From the NCBI GenBank assembly GCA_023715185.1, contig JAMCAN010000005.1, positions 1 through 55,944 on the forward strand: a stretch of 55,944 nt of DNA. The letters are read 5' to 3'. The position numbers were made by a program, and so were the translations under genes. This document shows, one piece after another, positions 1-8,446 of the stretch (positions within the stretch are counted from its first letter, which is position 1; every line of letters starts with the position of its first letter). The notes below the pieces were generated by a model, which did not search any database, was not told where the DNA came from, and saw only the letters and a list, made by a program, of their open reading frames with translations. The DNA comes from Planococcus sp. MER TA 32b. GTDB lineage: Bacteria; Bacillota; Bacilli; Bacillales_A; Planococcaceae.

Positions 1-3
1 TTC

Positions 4-127
4 TTGTGTCCAGACTCCAGCGCCCAGCTCCTCGGATCATAAGCCATCTCAGCTCTGCGGCAAAGAACGCCGCTCCGCTGATCCGTCTTATGTCTTTCGG
101 AGCTGAACGGGCGCTTGCGCTTTTCTT
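4..127. repeat. Family 1 structured repeat, full copy A
   Basis: About 124 bp that match a second copy at 37461-37584 over their whole length (shared TGTCCAGACT at the left and GGGCGCTTGCGCTTTTCTT at the right). The sequence folds back on itself: AGCGCCC (19-25) pairs with GGGCGCT (109-115), AGCTCC (26-31) with GGAGCT (99-104), CATAAG (38-43) with CTTATG (87-92), TCAGC (49-53) with GCTGA (77-81) and GCGGC (57-61) with GCCGC (69-73). No ORF is apparent. It lies at the window edge upstream of the thioredoxin-like gene, so its left flank is not visible. From memory, similar GCGCAAGCGC-bearing repeats are common between genes in Bacillales; this was not searched. Confidence 0.8.
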
Positions 128-194
128 CAGGAAAGATATAATTTGATGCTTTTGAAAAAGACAAGTAAACTGGATTTAAAGGAGATGTGATATC

Positions 195-755
195 ATGACA
201 CTGGAGCAGAACTATTTCGAAAACGCGATTACGCTTGAAAATTATATGTCCCAAATGGAATCCAACCAGGAAAAATCCTATTCGATTTATGAGAAATTCA
301 CGATGCCGGAAGATAAGGAATTCATCTCTTTATTGAAAGAAAAGAATCCTCATATCCTTGTAATCACCGAAGACTGGTGCGGGGATGCCATGATGAATAA
401 TGCGATTCTCCGTAAAATCGCGGATGCGGGAGACGTTGATGTCCGCTGTGTCTACCGGGATGAAAACCTGGAGTTGATGGACCGCTATTTGACGAATGGC
501 GGACGTTCCATTCCGAAATACATCATTTTATCGCAGGACGGAGAAGTGCTTGCAGACTGGGGGCCAAGATCGGAAGAGGTCCAGGAATTCGTGGATGGTT
601 TGAAAGCGAAATTGCCGAAAAAAGAAGATCCTCAGTATGATTTGCATTTTAAGACGGTTATCGGCGAAATAACGGACGGCTTTGTATACAAAAGCGAGTT
701 TTGGGACAGCGTCTATCAGGAGTTAAAAACAGTTTTGACCAAATCACTGACTTAA
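195..755 (+). CDS. Thioredoxin-like family protein
   Basis: A 186-residue soluble protein with a thioredoxin-like fold of the Thioredoxin_9 type. The predicted active-site region is EDWCGDA (Cys62), followed by a conserved cis-proline region, GGRSIPKY (Pro107). The usual second active-site cysteine (CxxC) is replaced by Ala65, so a classical dithiol reductase mechanism is unlikely; a monothiol, scavenging or binding role is possible but unproven. There is no signal peptide. The ATG follows a strong site, AAAGGAGATG, eight or so bases upstream. The gene stands alone in front of dgkB. The family call is fairly safe; the substrate is unknown. Confidence 0.75.
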   Translation: MTLEQNYFENAITLENYMSQMESNQEKSYSIYEKFTMPEDKEFISLLKEKNPHILVITEDWCGDAMMNNAILRKIADAGDVDVRCVYRDENLELMDRYLTNGGRSIPKYIILSQDGEVLADWGPRSEEVQEFVDGLKAKLPKKEDPQYDLHFKTVIGEITDGFVYKSEFWDSVYQELKTVLTKSLT

Positions 756-838
756 AGAGAAAACTTGATGTAAAAGGAACTTTTTTTCTGCTTTTATTGT
801 CTTATTTTCCAGAGTAAGTGTAGAAAGGCTGAAATCTT

Positions 839-1750
839 ATGAAACGAGCACGCATTATATACAATCCGACATCCGGCAGGGAATTGTTCCGAAAGCATTT
901 GCCGGAAGTGCTGGAAAGAATGGAAATCGCAGGATACGAAACATCCTGCCACGCTACCACCTGTGAAGGAGATGCCACGGCGGCGGCGATCACGGCTGTC
1001 GAAAGAAAATTCGACCTGATAATCGCTGTAGGTGGTGATGGTACACTGAACGAAGTCGTATCGGGTGTTTCGAAGTTCGAAGACCGCCCTAAAATAGGAT
1101 TGATCCCGATGGGGACAACCAATGACTTTGCGCGTGCCGTACATATTCCACGTGATATCAATAAAGCTGTTGATATCATCATTCAAGGCGATTCGGTTCC
1201 AGTGGATGTCGGCATGATGAACGACCGATATTTCATTAATATCGCGGGCGGCGGCAGAATGACTGAGCTGACCTACGAAGTGCCGAGCAAATTGAAAACG
1301 GTTCTTGGACAGATGGCATATTACCTGAAAGGGATTGAAATGCTGCCATCCATCCGTTCGTCCAATGTCCGCATCGAGTACGACGGAGAAGTTTTTGATG
1401 ACAAGGCGATGATGTTCCTGATCGGCTTGACCAATTCGGTGGGCGGTTTCGAAAAACTCGCGCCTGATGCCAGTATCAATGACGGGAAGTTCACGCTGCT
1501 GATTTTAAAAGAAGTGAACATGGCGGAATTCATCCGTTTGGCTTCACTAGCGCTACGCGGAGAGCATCTCTCCAATCCACACGTCATCTATGCAAAAGCC
1601 AGCAGGATCTCAGTCTCTTCCGAAGAGCGTGTCATGCTGAATCTCGATGGTGAATTCGGCGGAGTGCTGCCTGCGGTATTCCAGAACCTCGAAAAACATA
1701 TTGAAGTACTGGTGCCGATCCAGGCGCTCAATGATAAAGACATTAAATAA
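839..1750 (+). CDS. dgkB: Diacylglycerol kinase DgkB
   Basis: A 303-residue lipid kinase of the DAGK_cat family, the same length as B. subtilis DgkB (YerQ) from memory. It shows the N-terminal NPTSG motif (residues 9-13) and the nucleotide-binding GGDGT motif (65-69), then the C-terminal YegS/DgkB-like beta domain. DgkB phosphorylates diacylglycerol released during lipoteichoic acid synthesis and returns it to the phospholipid pool at the inner face of the membrane. In B. subtilis it lies next to rlmCD (yefA); here a Nudix gene and the cyd genes separate the two. A perfect hairpin terminator follows the stop codon. Confidence 0.93.
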   Translation: MKRARIIYNPTSGRELFRKHLPEVLERMEIAGYETSCHATTCEGDATAAAITAVERKFDLIIAVGGDGTLNEVVSGVSKFEDRPKIGLIPMGTTNDFARAVHIPRDINKAVDIIIQGDSVPVDVGMMNDRYFINIAGGGRMTELTYEVPSKLKTVLGQMAYYLKGIEMLPSIRSSNVRIEYDGEVFDDKAMMFLIGLTNSVGGFEKLAPDASINDGKFTLLILKEVNMAEFIRLASLALRGEHLSNPHVIYAKASRISVSSEERVMLNLDGEFGGVLPAVFQNLEKHIEVLVPIQALNDKDIK

Positions 1751-1752
1751 GA

Positions 1753-1790
1753 GAAGCCTTGCAGTCAGCTGACTGCAAGGCTTCTTTCCT
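1753..1790. terminator. Intrinsic terminator between dgkB and the Nudix gene
   Basis: A perfect 32-base palindrome (1753-1784, arms GAAGCCTTGCAGTCAG and its complement) three bases after the dgkB stop, followed by TTTCCTGTTT. It separates two convergent genes; the T-run favours termination on the plus strand. Confidence 0.85.
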
Positions 1791-1794
1791 GTTT

Positions 1795-2223
1795 CTACAA
1801 AAGTTCGATTGCCGTATCCTGCTCCATTGCAAGCTTCGGCAGATCGTCCACCGGTTCCCATCTGAACAGCAGGGTCAGACCGTTATCGCGGCCCTCGCTC
1901 TTGATGGTATGTTCCCATTCATCCACTTTTTCACCCGTGTATTCGAAGTGGAAGATATTGCGTTCGTATACTTTATCCCGGTGCTCGGGATAATAATTAT
2001 ACTTATGGATTTTCCCTGCGAAATCCAGCACTTCACTTGGCAATCCGGTCTCTTCCTGTACTTCGCGGTAAAGTGCATCGATGAGCATTTCGCCCTCCGC
2101 GATTGAACCGCCGGGTACCTGAACACCGACTTCCGGTTCACCTTTGTACTCGAAAACCAGCAATTCCCGGTTTTCGTCAGGGCCTCTTGTGATGTAGGCG
2201 AATACTTTTCTGCTTGTTTCCAT
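1795..2223 (-). CDS. Nudix hydrolase
   Basis: A 142-residue Nudix hydrolase. The Nudix box is complete (GX5EX7REUXEEXGU): it starts at GGSIAEGE and runs through REVQEETGL at roughly residues 38-61, so metal binding and pyrophosphohydrolase activity are expected. The ATG at 2223 is preferred to an in-frame GTG nine bases upstream, because the GGGTGA ribosome site lies just before the ATG and overlaps the GTG. The substrate cannot be read from the sequence; nucleotide sugars, dinucleotides or oxidised nucleotides are all possible. It is a single gene convergent with dgkB. Confidence 0.88.
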   Translation of the reverse strand: METSRKVFAYITRGPDENRELLVFEYKGEPEVGVQVPGGSIAEGEMLIDALYREVQEETGLPSEVLDFAGKIHKYNYYPEHRDKVYERNIFHFEYTGEKVDEWEHTIKSEGRDNGLTLLFRWEPVDDLPKLAMEQDTAIELL

Positions 2224-2431
2224 ATGAATCACCCTTTTTTTATGTTCCTTATAGAATACTAAAAATTCTAATAAATTTCAAGCGATATATTCGAAGCTTG
2301 TCACAGCTTATTCAAAGTTTAGGGAAAATGTAGCGATATAGAATTCCTCTCAGAGGATTCACTGGGGCAGCATAGGGTACAATAAATGTAGAACTTACGG
2401 TGAACTATATTCCTTGGGAGGGATAAAGGAA

Positions 2432-3781
2432 ATGGGATTTGAAGATACAGCGTTATTAAGCCGTATCCTGACAATGATGACTCTTTCATTCCACATTCTT
2501 TATGCAACGATCGGAGTCGGTGTGCCACTGATGATCATGATCGCGCAGTGGGTCGGGATCAAAAAGAAAGATGATCATTATATTCTGCTTGCCCGGAGAT
2601 GGGCAAGAGGATTTGTTATAACAGTAGCGGTTGGGGTAGTGACAGGGACTGCAATCGGTCTGCAATTGTCGCTGCTGTGGCCCAACTTTATGCAATTGGC
2701 AGGAAATGTGATCGCGTTGCCGTTGTTTATGGAAGTATTCGCATTTTTCTTTGAAGCTATTTTCCTCGGAATCTATTTATATACATGGGACCGCTTCGAA
2801 GACCAGCGTAAGCATTTATTGCTATTGATACCCGTTGCGCTCGGGGCAGCGGCTTCCTCGGTTTTCATCACGATCGTCAATTCGTTCATGAACGCGCCCC
2901 AAGGTTTCGATCTGGTGAACGGGGAATTGATCAACGTCAGTCCGCTGCTGGCCATGTTCAGCCCGGCAGTGCCGACAAAAGTGGCGCACGTAATGTCTAC
3001 GGCTTTCATGACCAGCGCGTTTGTACTGGCATCAATCGCCGCGCTCCGCATCCTGCAGGGTTCAACTCATGTGTATCATAAAAAAGCCTTGTTGATGACC
3101 ATGAAACTGGGTCTCGTGTTTTCTGTTGCAACCGCTTTGATCGGCGACTTTTCGGGTAAATACCTTGCCGAATACCAGCCGGAAAAACTGGCGGCTGCCG
3201 AATGGCATTTTGAAACAGAAGATGAAGCAAGGCTGATTCTTTTCGGTGTGCTTGACGGCCAGGAACCGAAGTATGCGATTGAAATTCCATATGCGCTGAG
3301 CATACTGGCGCATGGCCTTCCAGATGCTGAAGTTACAGGGCTGAATGAGTTCCCGGAAGACGAAATTCCACCGCTGTGGATACACTATCTGTTTGATACG
3401 ATGGTGACGATCGGCATGTGGCTTGCGTTCTTCTCCTTTGTCTATGTTGTAGCGGCATGGCGGAAATGGCCGATAATCACGAAGAAATGGTTCCGCTGGC
3501 TGACAGTGGCAACCGGACCTCTGGCGCTGATCGCGATCGAAGCAGGCTGGTGGTTCACGGAAGTCGGACGGCAGCCATGGATCCTGCGTGGTTACATGAA
3601 AACGAGCGAGGCCGCCACTACAAGCGGCCAGGTCGATTTAATGATCATTCTGTTTGCCGGTTTGTATTTTATACTGGGAGTCGGAACCATCGTGGTATTA
3701 TCACGGATGTATAAACGGAATCCAGTAGAGAAAGAACTTGCGCAAAGACAAAAGGCTGATAAAGGCGGTGATCCGGAATGA
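2432..3781 (+). CDS. cydA: Cytochrome bd ubiquinol oxidase subunit I
   Basis: A 449-residue integral membrane protein of the bd oxidase, the quinol-oxidising haem-bearing subunit of the terminal oxidase. His21, in SFHILYATIG, corresponds to the conserved N-terminal haem ligand, and the hallmark GRQPW motif is present near the C-terminus. The length and short Q-loop resemble the YthA-type enzymes of Bacillus rather than the long-loop E. coli form. ATG 2432 is chosen over TTG 2414, because GGGAGG (2416-2421) sits eight to ten bases upstream of the ATG and overlaps the TTG. It overlaps cydB (ATGA), so the two are translationally coupled. Confidence 0.93.
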   Translation: MGFEDTALLSRILTMMTLSFHILYATIGVGVPLMIMIAQWVGIKKKDDHYILLARRWARGFVITVAVGVVTGTAIGLQLSLLWPNFMQLAGNVIALPLFMEVFAFFFEAIFLGIYLYTWDRFEDQRKHLLLLIPVALGAAASSVFITIVNSFMNAPQGFDLVNGELINVSPLLAMFSPAVPTKVAHVMSTAFMTSAFVLASIAALRILQGSTHVYHKKALLMTMKLGLVFSVATALIGDFSGKYLAEYQPEKLAAAEWHFETEDEARLILFGVLDGQEPKYAIEIPYALSILAHGLPDAEVTGLNEFPEDEIPPLWIHYLFDTMVTIGMWLAFFSFVYVVAAWRKWPIITKKWFRWLTVATGPLALIAIEAGWWFTEVGRQPWILRGYMKTSEAATTSGQVDLMIILFAGLYFILGVGTIVVLSRMYKRNPVEKELAQRQKADKGGDPE

Positions 3782-4806
3782 CGCTGGAAATAATCGGTGT
3801 TTCGGTGCTTTGGCTTTTCCTGTTCCTCTATGTGATCGTGGCATCCATTGATTTCGGCGCTGGTTTCTTCAACGCTTACAGCGCCTTTACAAACAAACAG
3901 CATATTTTGACCAACATCATCCAGCGCTATTTGTCGCCGGTTTGGGAAGTTACAAATGTGTTTTTTGTATTTTTCTTTGTTGGGATCATCGGGTTCTTTC
4001 CGCAAACGGCATTCTACTATGGAACTACTTTGCTCGTGCCGGCAAGCCTGGCCCTGATCCTATTGGCGATCCGTGGATCCTATTACGCTTTCGCGACATA
4101 CGGAGCGCGGATCAATCACCGTGGCTATATCTATATGTACGGATTATCGGGTCTGCTGTTGCCAGCCTCTTTATCACCGGTGCTTGCAATGTCGGAAGGC
4201 GGCTTCATCAAAATGAACGGCGGGGAACCCTATCTTGATTACTGGGCGCTCTTTACGAGTCCTTTGATGTGGAGCATCGTAGTGCTGAGTATTACAGCGG
4301 TCCTTTACATCTCAGCCGTGTTTCTGACCTGGTATGCCCATAAAGCGGGAGATCTTAAGGCGACGGAACTGATCCGCAAATATGCGCTTGTCTGGGCTGG
4401 TCCGGCAATCGTGACAGCGACAGGCATCATTTTTGAATTGCGCAGCCATAATCCGGAACACTATAGCCGTATTTTGGATCTTTGGTGGATGTTCGCAATT
4501 TCGTTCCTGCTGTTCTGCGGGACGGTCTATCTAATCTGGAAAAAGAAAAATTACGGGTTGGCGTTCATCTTGCTTGTCGGTCAGTTCTTTACCGCATTTT
4601 TCGCATATGGCGTTTCCCATTATCCATATCTTTTATATCCTTATCTGACTATCTATGATGGTTTTACCAACGAATCGATGGCAATCGCATTGATCATTGC
4701 GTTCATAGCGGGCCTCGGCTTGCTGCTGCCGTCATTGTATCTATTGTTCCGCCTGTTCTTGTTCGATAAAGATTATGTCAAAGGCAAATCGGATTATCAT
4801 GCATAA
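3778..4806 (+). CDS. cydB: Cytochrome bd ubiquinol oxidase subunit II
   Basis: A 342-residue hydrophobic protein with about eight to nine predicted membrane helices, matching the CydB family (N-terminal LWLFLFLYVIVASIDFGAGF region). It partners CydA in the cytochrome bd complex that reduces oxygen to water and generates proton motive force without pumping. Its ATG overlaps the cydA stop codon, and a small third subunit gene follows 15 bases downstream. The cydC/cydD ABC exporter genes seen next to cydAB in some Bacillus are absent here, as in ythAB-type loci. Confidence 0.93.
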   Translation: MTLEIIGVSVLWLFLFLYVIVASIDFGAGFFNAYSAFTNKQHILTNIIQRYLSPVWEVTNVFFVFFFVGIIGFFPQTAFYYGTTLLVPASLALILLAIRGSYYAFATYGARINHRGYIYMYGLSGLLLPASLSPVLAMSEGGFIKMNGGEPYLDYWALFTSPLMWSIVVLSITAVLYISAVFLTWYAHKAGDLKATELIRKYALVWAGPAIVTATGIIFELRSHNPEHYSRILDLWWMFAISFLLFCGTVYLIWKKKNYGLAFILLVGQFFTAFFAYGVSHYPYLLYPYLTIYDGFTNESMAIALIIAFIAGLGLLLPSLYLLFRLFLFDKDYVKGKSDYHA

Positions 4807-4821
4807 AAGGGGGCAATTACC

Positions 4822-4932
4822 ATGCAGGATTTCTTGATATTCTATGCACCGTTTCTCGTATTGATCGCTTCGCTGGTCTTCGGTTTCTGGTTTGCATTGA
4901 AGGATGGCACAGTGCCGGAAGATAATGACTGA
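4822..4932 (+). CDS. cydS: Cytochrome bd oxidase small subunit CydS
   Basis: A 36-residue single-helix membrane protein starting MQDFLIFYAPF and ending in a charged tail (VPEDND). Position and sequence match the small third subunit CydS described for the Geobacillus bd oxidase structure; from memory that protein starts MQTFLIMYAP and also carries LKD after its helix. A GGGGG ribosome site lies about ten bases before the ATG. It sits directly behind cydB and is followed by a terminator. It probably stabilises CydA haem binding, as proposed for CydS/CydX-type subunits. Function by family, not by experiment. Confidence 0.85.
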   Translation: MQDFLIFYAPFLVLIASLVFGFWFALKDGTVPEDND

Positions 4933-4934
4933 AT

Positions 4935-4966
4935 GCGCGTCCAGGCTATGCCTGGCGCGTTTTTTC
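4935..4966 (+). terminator. Terminator of the cyd operon
   Basis: CGCGTCCAGG and CCTGGCGCG form a stem with one bulged T around a short loop, followed by six T. It lies three bases after the cydS stop and closes cydA-cydB-cydS. Confidence 0.85.
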
Positions 4967-5002
4967 ATGTAGAATAGAGAAACGTGAAATGGAGTGAACG
5001 AA

Positions 5003-6367
5003 TTGAAACCTGTAAACAAAAATGACCGGCTGCTGGTCCATGTGGAAGATTTGACCCATGACGGAGCAGGAGTCGCAAAAGTAGATGGATATCCTTTATT
5101 CATCCACGGCGCATTGCCGGGAGAAGATGTCCACATCCACGTCCTGAAGACACTCAAATCCTATGGCTTTGCAAAATTGCTCCAAATCGAAAATGCTTCG
5201 CCGTTCCGGGTGGAAGCACCTTGTCCGGTCTTCGATACATGCGGCGGATGCCAGATTCAGCACCTGTCATACGAAGGGCAGATGACATTCAAGCGGAAGC
5301 TTGTGCGAGATGCCATCACACGCATCGGCAAGTTGCCGGACGTGCCGGTGCATCCGGTTAAAGGGATGGAAAACCCGTGGCGCTACCGCAATAAATCACA
5401 GATTCCCTTCGGCGTGGAGGATGGGCGAGTGGTTGCCGGGTTCTACCAGCCGCGCTCACACCGGATCGCTGATACGGATATCTGCATCATCCAGACACCG
5501 GAAGCGGACAGCATTATGGCCGGCATCAAACATAAGCTGACAGAAATGGGCATCGAACCATATGAGGAAGAAACCCACCGTGGACAGCTGCGACATGTCG
5601 TTGTGCGGAAAGCCCGTGCCACTGGTGAAATCATGGTCGTGCTGGTTACTAAGAAAAAGAAATTTCCACAGGCGGCACAGGCTGTCGAACTGATCCAGTC
5701 ACTCGTTCCTGAAACGGTATCGATTGTCCAGAACGTCAATCCTGAAAAGACGAATGTCATTTTCGGTGATGAAACAATTACGCTGTGGGGCAAAGATGTC
5801 ATTGAAGACAAAATCGGGGACGTGCGCTTTGAAATTTCAGCGCGTTCTTTTTACCAGATCAATCCGGAGCAGACAGAAGTGCTGTACGGCCAGGCACTTG
5901 AATATGCCAATTTGACCGGCAATGAAACTGTCATCGACGCTTATTGCGGCATCGGCACAATTTCACTGTTTCTGGCTCAGCGCGCAAAATTTGTCATGGG
6001 TGTGGAAATTGTTCCGCCTGCCATCGAAGATGCCAAACGCAATGCGGAGCTCAACGGCCTCAGCAATACCCTATTCGAGGCAGGACCTGCCGAGCAGGTA
6101 ATACCCCGCTGGTACAAAGAAGGCAAAAAAGCGGATGTACTTGTTGTCGATCCGCCAAGAAAAGGCTGCGATGAACAATTGCTCCACACGATCCTGAAAC
6201 AGCGGCCGGAGCGGGTTGTCTATGTTTCCTGCAATCCGGCGACACTTGCCAGAGATCTTCGCATACTCGAAGACGGCGGCTATCGCACCCAAGAAGTGCA
6301 GCCGGTGGACATGTTCCCGCAATCGACACATTGTGAGGCAGTCGCGTGGCTGCAGCTTGAAAAATAA
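5003..6367 (+). CDS. rlmCD: 23S rRNA (uracil-5-)-methyltransferase, RlmCD-type
   Basis: A 454-residue TrmA/RumA-family enzyme. It has an N-terminal TRAM domain (about 1-60), an iron-sulfur cysteine cluster (Cys74, Cys80, Cys83 in [11 protein letters not shown], plus a later Cys in TDICIIQ), the SAM site (DAYCGIGT), DPPRKGC and the catalytic cysteine in [13 protein letters not shown]. subtilis RlmCD (YefA) methylates U747 and U1939 of 23S rRNA. The TTG at 5003 is chosen because GGAGTG lies six bases upstream; the GTG at 4994 overlaps that site. A second family member lies at 33554-34918, and which of the two is the true RlmCD is not certain. Confidence 0.85.
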   Translation: MKPVNKNDRLLVHVEDLTHDGAGVAKVDGYPLFIHGALPGEDVHIHVLKTLKSYGFAKLLQIENASPFRVEAPCPVFDTCGGCQIQHLSYEGQMTFKRKLVRDAITRIGKLPDVPVHPVKGMENPWRYRNKSQIPFGVEDGRVVAGFYQPRSHRIADTDICIIQTPEADSIMAGIKHKLTEMGIEPYEEETHRGQLRHVVVRKARATGEIMVVLVTKKKKFPQAAQAVELIQSLVPETVSIVQNVNPEKTNVIFGDETITLWGKDVIEDKIGDVRFEISARSFYQINPEQTEVLYGQALEYANLTGNETVIDAYCGIGTISLFLAQRAKFVMGVEIVPPAIEDAKRNAELNGLSNTLFEAGPAEQVIPRWYKEGKKADVLVVDPPRKGCDEQLLHTILKQRPERVVYVSCNPATLARDLRILEDGGYRTQEVQPVDMFPQSTHCEAVAWLQLEK

Positions 6368-6396
6368 AAAAATTGGCATGACGTCCAATTAGGCTG

Positions 6397-6615
6397 TTGA
6401 GAACAAATCCTCCTCAATCATTTCGCAGTAGGCGGACGCTTTCCGCTTCATTTTAGTACCAGGGAGAATTAAAGAGTTTACTTTCTATAAAAATATTGTA
6501 TTTAAATGTCTCTCTTTATAGAAAACAATTAGAGATATGGAGCAAAACAGCGAAGACTCCCAGGAAAGCGAAGCTGTTTTGCGCAATATCGATTTCTCAA
6601 TTTTTAATTTCTCAA
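6397..6615 (-). repeat. Family 2 repeat, inverted and internally deleted copy
   Basis: Read on the minus strand, this block matches the composite repeat at 33100-33515 in the same order: ATCGATATTGCGCAAAACAG with AGCTTCGCTT, CTGGGAGTCTTCGCTG, TTTTGCTCCATATCT, TTTCTATAAAG, then GCGGAAAGCGTCCGCC and AAATGATTGAGGAGGAT. The middle of the longer copy is missing. Terminal TTGAGAA (6397-6403) faces TTCTCAA (6594-6600 and again 6609-6615), like the end repeats of a small transposon. No ORF of its own. It fills the gap between rlmCD and the terminator at 6622, which may once have been the rlmCD terminator. Confidence 0.65.
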
Positions 6616-6621
6616 TAAACT

Positions 6622-6654
6622 AACCGGATGCAAACAGCATCCGGTTTTTATTTA
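6622..6654 (+). terminator. Intrinsic terminator
   Basis: AACCGGATGC and GCATCCGGTT form a ten-pair stem around AAACA, followed by TTTTATTT. It lies about 255 bases after rlmCD, behind the repeat, and may be the displaced rlmCD terminator. Confidence 0.8.
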
Positions 6655-6735
6655 TTTTATTTTTCAGAAAAGTTTTGTGAAGGGTCTTGGATGGGTAAAG
6701 ACAAAGGAATACTTCACAAGGAGAGAACGGACAGC

Positions 6736-6894
6736 ATGGATCAGATACCAGAATCGAAATTCGAAGATAAACGGTCAAATGTCATCGAGGAATTGGTGGC
6801 GCAGAATGTTTTTAAAATCAATGGCCGGCAATTATATGAGTTGAGTTTATATGAATTGATGAAAGAATATACGCAGAAAAGCCTTAGCTCGTAA
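6736..6894 (+). CDS. FbpA-like small protein (Fur_reg_FbpA family)
   Basis: A 52-residue protein. The segment IEELVAQNVFKINGRQLYEL, followed by SLYELMKEY, matches my recollection of the short Fur-regulated basic protein (FbpA) domain found in many paralogues in Bacillales. B. subtilis FbpA helps the FsrA small RNA in the iron-sparing response; a role here is inferred only from the family. The ATG at 6736 has AAGGAGAG eleven bases upstream. The in-frame extension back to 6628 crosses the terminator hairpin and is rejected. No convincing Fur box was seen upstream. A hairpin with a T-run follows. Confidence 0.6.
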   Translation: MDQIPESKFEDKRSNVIEELVAQNVFKINGRQLYELSLYELMKEYTQKSLSS

Positions 6895-6908
6895 GCTGCG
6901 GCTTTTTT
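6877..6908 (+). terminator. Terminator after the FbpA-like gene
   Basis: AAAAGCC-TT-AGCT, loop CGTA, AGCT-GC-GGCTTTTTT. The stem overlaps the last codons and the stop of the small gene and ends in six T. Confidence 0.7.
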
Positions 6909-6952
6909 ATTTGATTTTCTTAAGGGAATAAAACGGATGGGGAGGGACCGCT

Positions 6953-8401
6953 ATGCATCAGAAAAAGCTGGAAGATTACCGCAAAGAGCGTTTGGATGAG
7001 ATGACGATAAGCCAAATGCAGAAAGAGATGCAGGAGGGGCATATAACTTCAGAAGAATTGGTCTTGATGTATAAGGAAAACATTTCACTGCGCGACAAAA
7101 ATATAAATGCGATCCTTGAAATCAATCCGGATGCACTGCAGATCGCCCAAGCACTTGATTTTGAGCGCGATCGGAAAGGCGCGCGCGGACCGCTGCATGG
7201 CATCCCGGTTGTGGTGAAGGACAATATGGACACAGCTGACAAGATGCATACCAGTGCGGGTTCCCTGGCGCTTGAAAAACACTATGCCCAGAATGACGCG
7301 TTTCTGATTGGAAAACTGCGGAAAGCAGGGGCAGTGATAATCGGCAAGGCGAATATGACCGAGTGGGCAAATTTTATGTCGGATAAAATGACAAATGGCT
7401 ATAGTTCGCGCGGCGGACAGGTAAATAATCCTTATGGCGCTTTTGACGTCGGCGGCTCGAGTTCCGGTTCTGCGGCTGCGGTTGCGGCGAATCTTGCGGC
7501 TGTGGGAGTCGGTACGGAAACTTCAGGATCCATAATAAACCCTGCTGCACAGAACAGCGTCGTCGGATTAAAGCCGACTGTCGGAATGATCAGCCGGAAT
7601 GGCATTATCCCATTGTCCCATACCCAGGATACCGCCGGCACATTAGGCCGGACAGTTGAAGATGCCGTAAAAGCCTTTTCAGTTCTGATCGGCTATGATC
7701 CTGAAGATCCGATCACCCGGATGTCAGCTGACTTCGAAGCTTATGAATGGAGTGTCCATTTGAAAAAAGACGGTTTGAAAGGCGTGAAGCTGGCGGTGAC
7801 TCCTGAATTGTTCAAGGAAATATCCGATGAGCAGATGGAGTTATTCGAACTGGCGAAGAAAAAGCTGATAGAATGCGGTGCTGAAATCATCGAAGATGTG
7901 GACCTTGGTTCCAATCAGGAAGATCTCGGATTCGCGGTATTGCTGCATGAATTCAAAGCTGACCTGAATGCGTATCTTGCAAAAACAGATCCTGTGAATC
8001 CAATCAGATCGATGGATGATGTAATAGCTTTCAACAGTGAAAACTCGGAGAAGATGCTGAAATTCGGACAGAATCTTTTGGAACAGGCAAATAATCTGAC
8101 AGGGATGCTGACAGAACGGGAATACGTGGAAGCGCTCGAGCGGAACCGTTTTCTCGCTGCGGAACAAGGGATTGACGCGACCTTGAAAGAAATCGGGGCA
8201 GATGCCATCTTACTGCCACAGGACTTCGGCTGCAACGTTGGAGCGGCAGCGGGCTTCCCGGCAATCACAGTGCCGTATGGCTGCACCGAAACCAATGAAC
8301 CATTCGCGATAACTTTTTACGGCATGGCATTCAGTGAACCCCAACTGATCGAATACGCTTATGCATTCGAACAAGCAGCAAAAGGAAGAAGAAAACCATA
8401 G
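6953..8401 (+). CDS. Amidase signature family protein
   Basis: A 482-residue amidase with the Ser-cisSer-Lys triad: Lys89 in VVVKDN, the glycine/serine-rich loop GGSSSGSAAA (about 168-176) and the likely nucleophile Ser193 in GTETSGSI. Family members hydrolyse amide bonds of small amides, peptide amides or, as GatA, glutaminyl donors. There are no gatC or gatB neighbours and the N-terminal helical extension differs from GatA, so a free-standing amidase is more likely than a GatCAB subunit. GGGGAGGG precedes the ATG. No signal peptide, so it is probably cytoplasmic. The substrate is unknown. Confidence 0.85.
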   Translation: MHQKKLEDYRKERLDEMTISQMQKEMQEGHITSEELVLMYKENISLRDKNINAILEINPDALQIAQALDFERDRKGARGPLHGIPVVVKDNMDTADKMHTSAGSLALEKHYAQNDAFLIGKLRKAGAVIIGKANMTEWANFMSDKMTNGYSSRGGQVNNPYGAFDVGGSSSGSAAAVAANLAAVGVGTETSGSIINPAAQNSVVGLKPTVGMISRNGIIPLSHTQDTAGTLGRTVEDAVKAFSVLIGYDPEDPITRMSADFEAYEWSVHLKKDGLKGVKLAVTPELFKEISDEQMELFELAKKKLIECGAEIIEDVDLGSNQEDLGFAVLLHEFKADLNAYLAKTDPVNPIRSMDDVIAFNSENSEKMLKFGQNLLEQANNLTGMLTEREYVEALERNRFLAAEQGIDATLKEIGADAILLPQDFGCNVGAAAGFPAITVPYGCTETNEPFAITFYGMAFSEPQLIEYAYAFEQAAKGRRKP

Positions 8402-8436
8402 AAAAAGGACGGCCCAATTTTGCGGCCGTCCTTTTT
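8402..8436. terminator. Bidirectional terminator
   Basis: AAAAAGGACGGCC (8402-8414) pairs perfectly with GGCCGTCCTTTTT (8424-8436), with runs of A and T on both sides. It serves the convergent amidase and TetR genes. Confidence 0.9.
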
Positions 8437-8446
8437 CTATGGTCTA

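Noticed and set aside
794..1186. Minus-strand ORFs opposite dgkB (and similar long antisense ORFs opposite cydA, recX, mutY, the opp genes and gsaB)
   Set aside because: They mirror strongly coding plus- or minus-strand genes, lack ribosome sites and recognisable domains, and are shadows of codon bias.
1759..2106. Plus-strand ORF opposite the Nudix gene
   Set aside because: It begins within the terminator stem and lies fully antisense to a complete Nudix box.
6628..6735. Longer start for the FbpA-like gene
   Set aside because: The extension begins inside a terminator hairpin and has no ribosome site, whereas ATG 6736 has AAGGAGAG.
6655..6735. Fur box before the FbpA-like gene
   Set aside because: No 7-1-7 inverted repeat close to TGATAAT-N-ATTATCA could be found.
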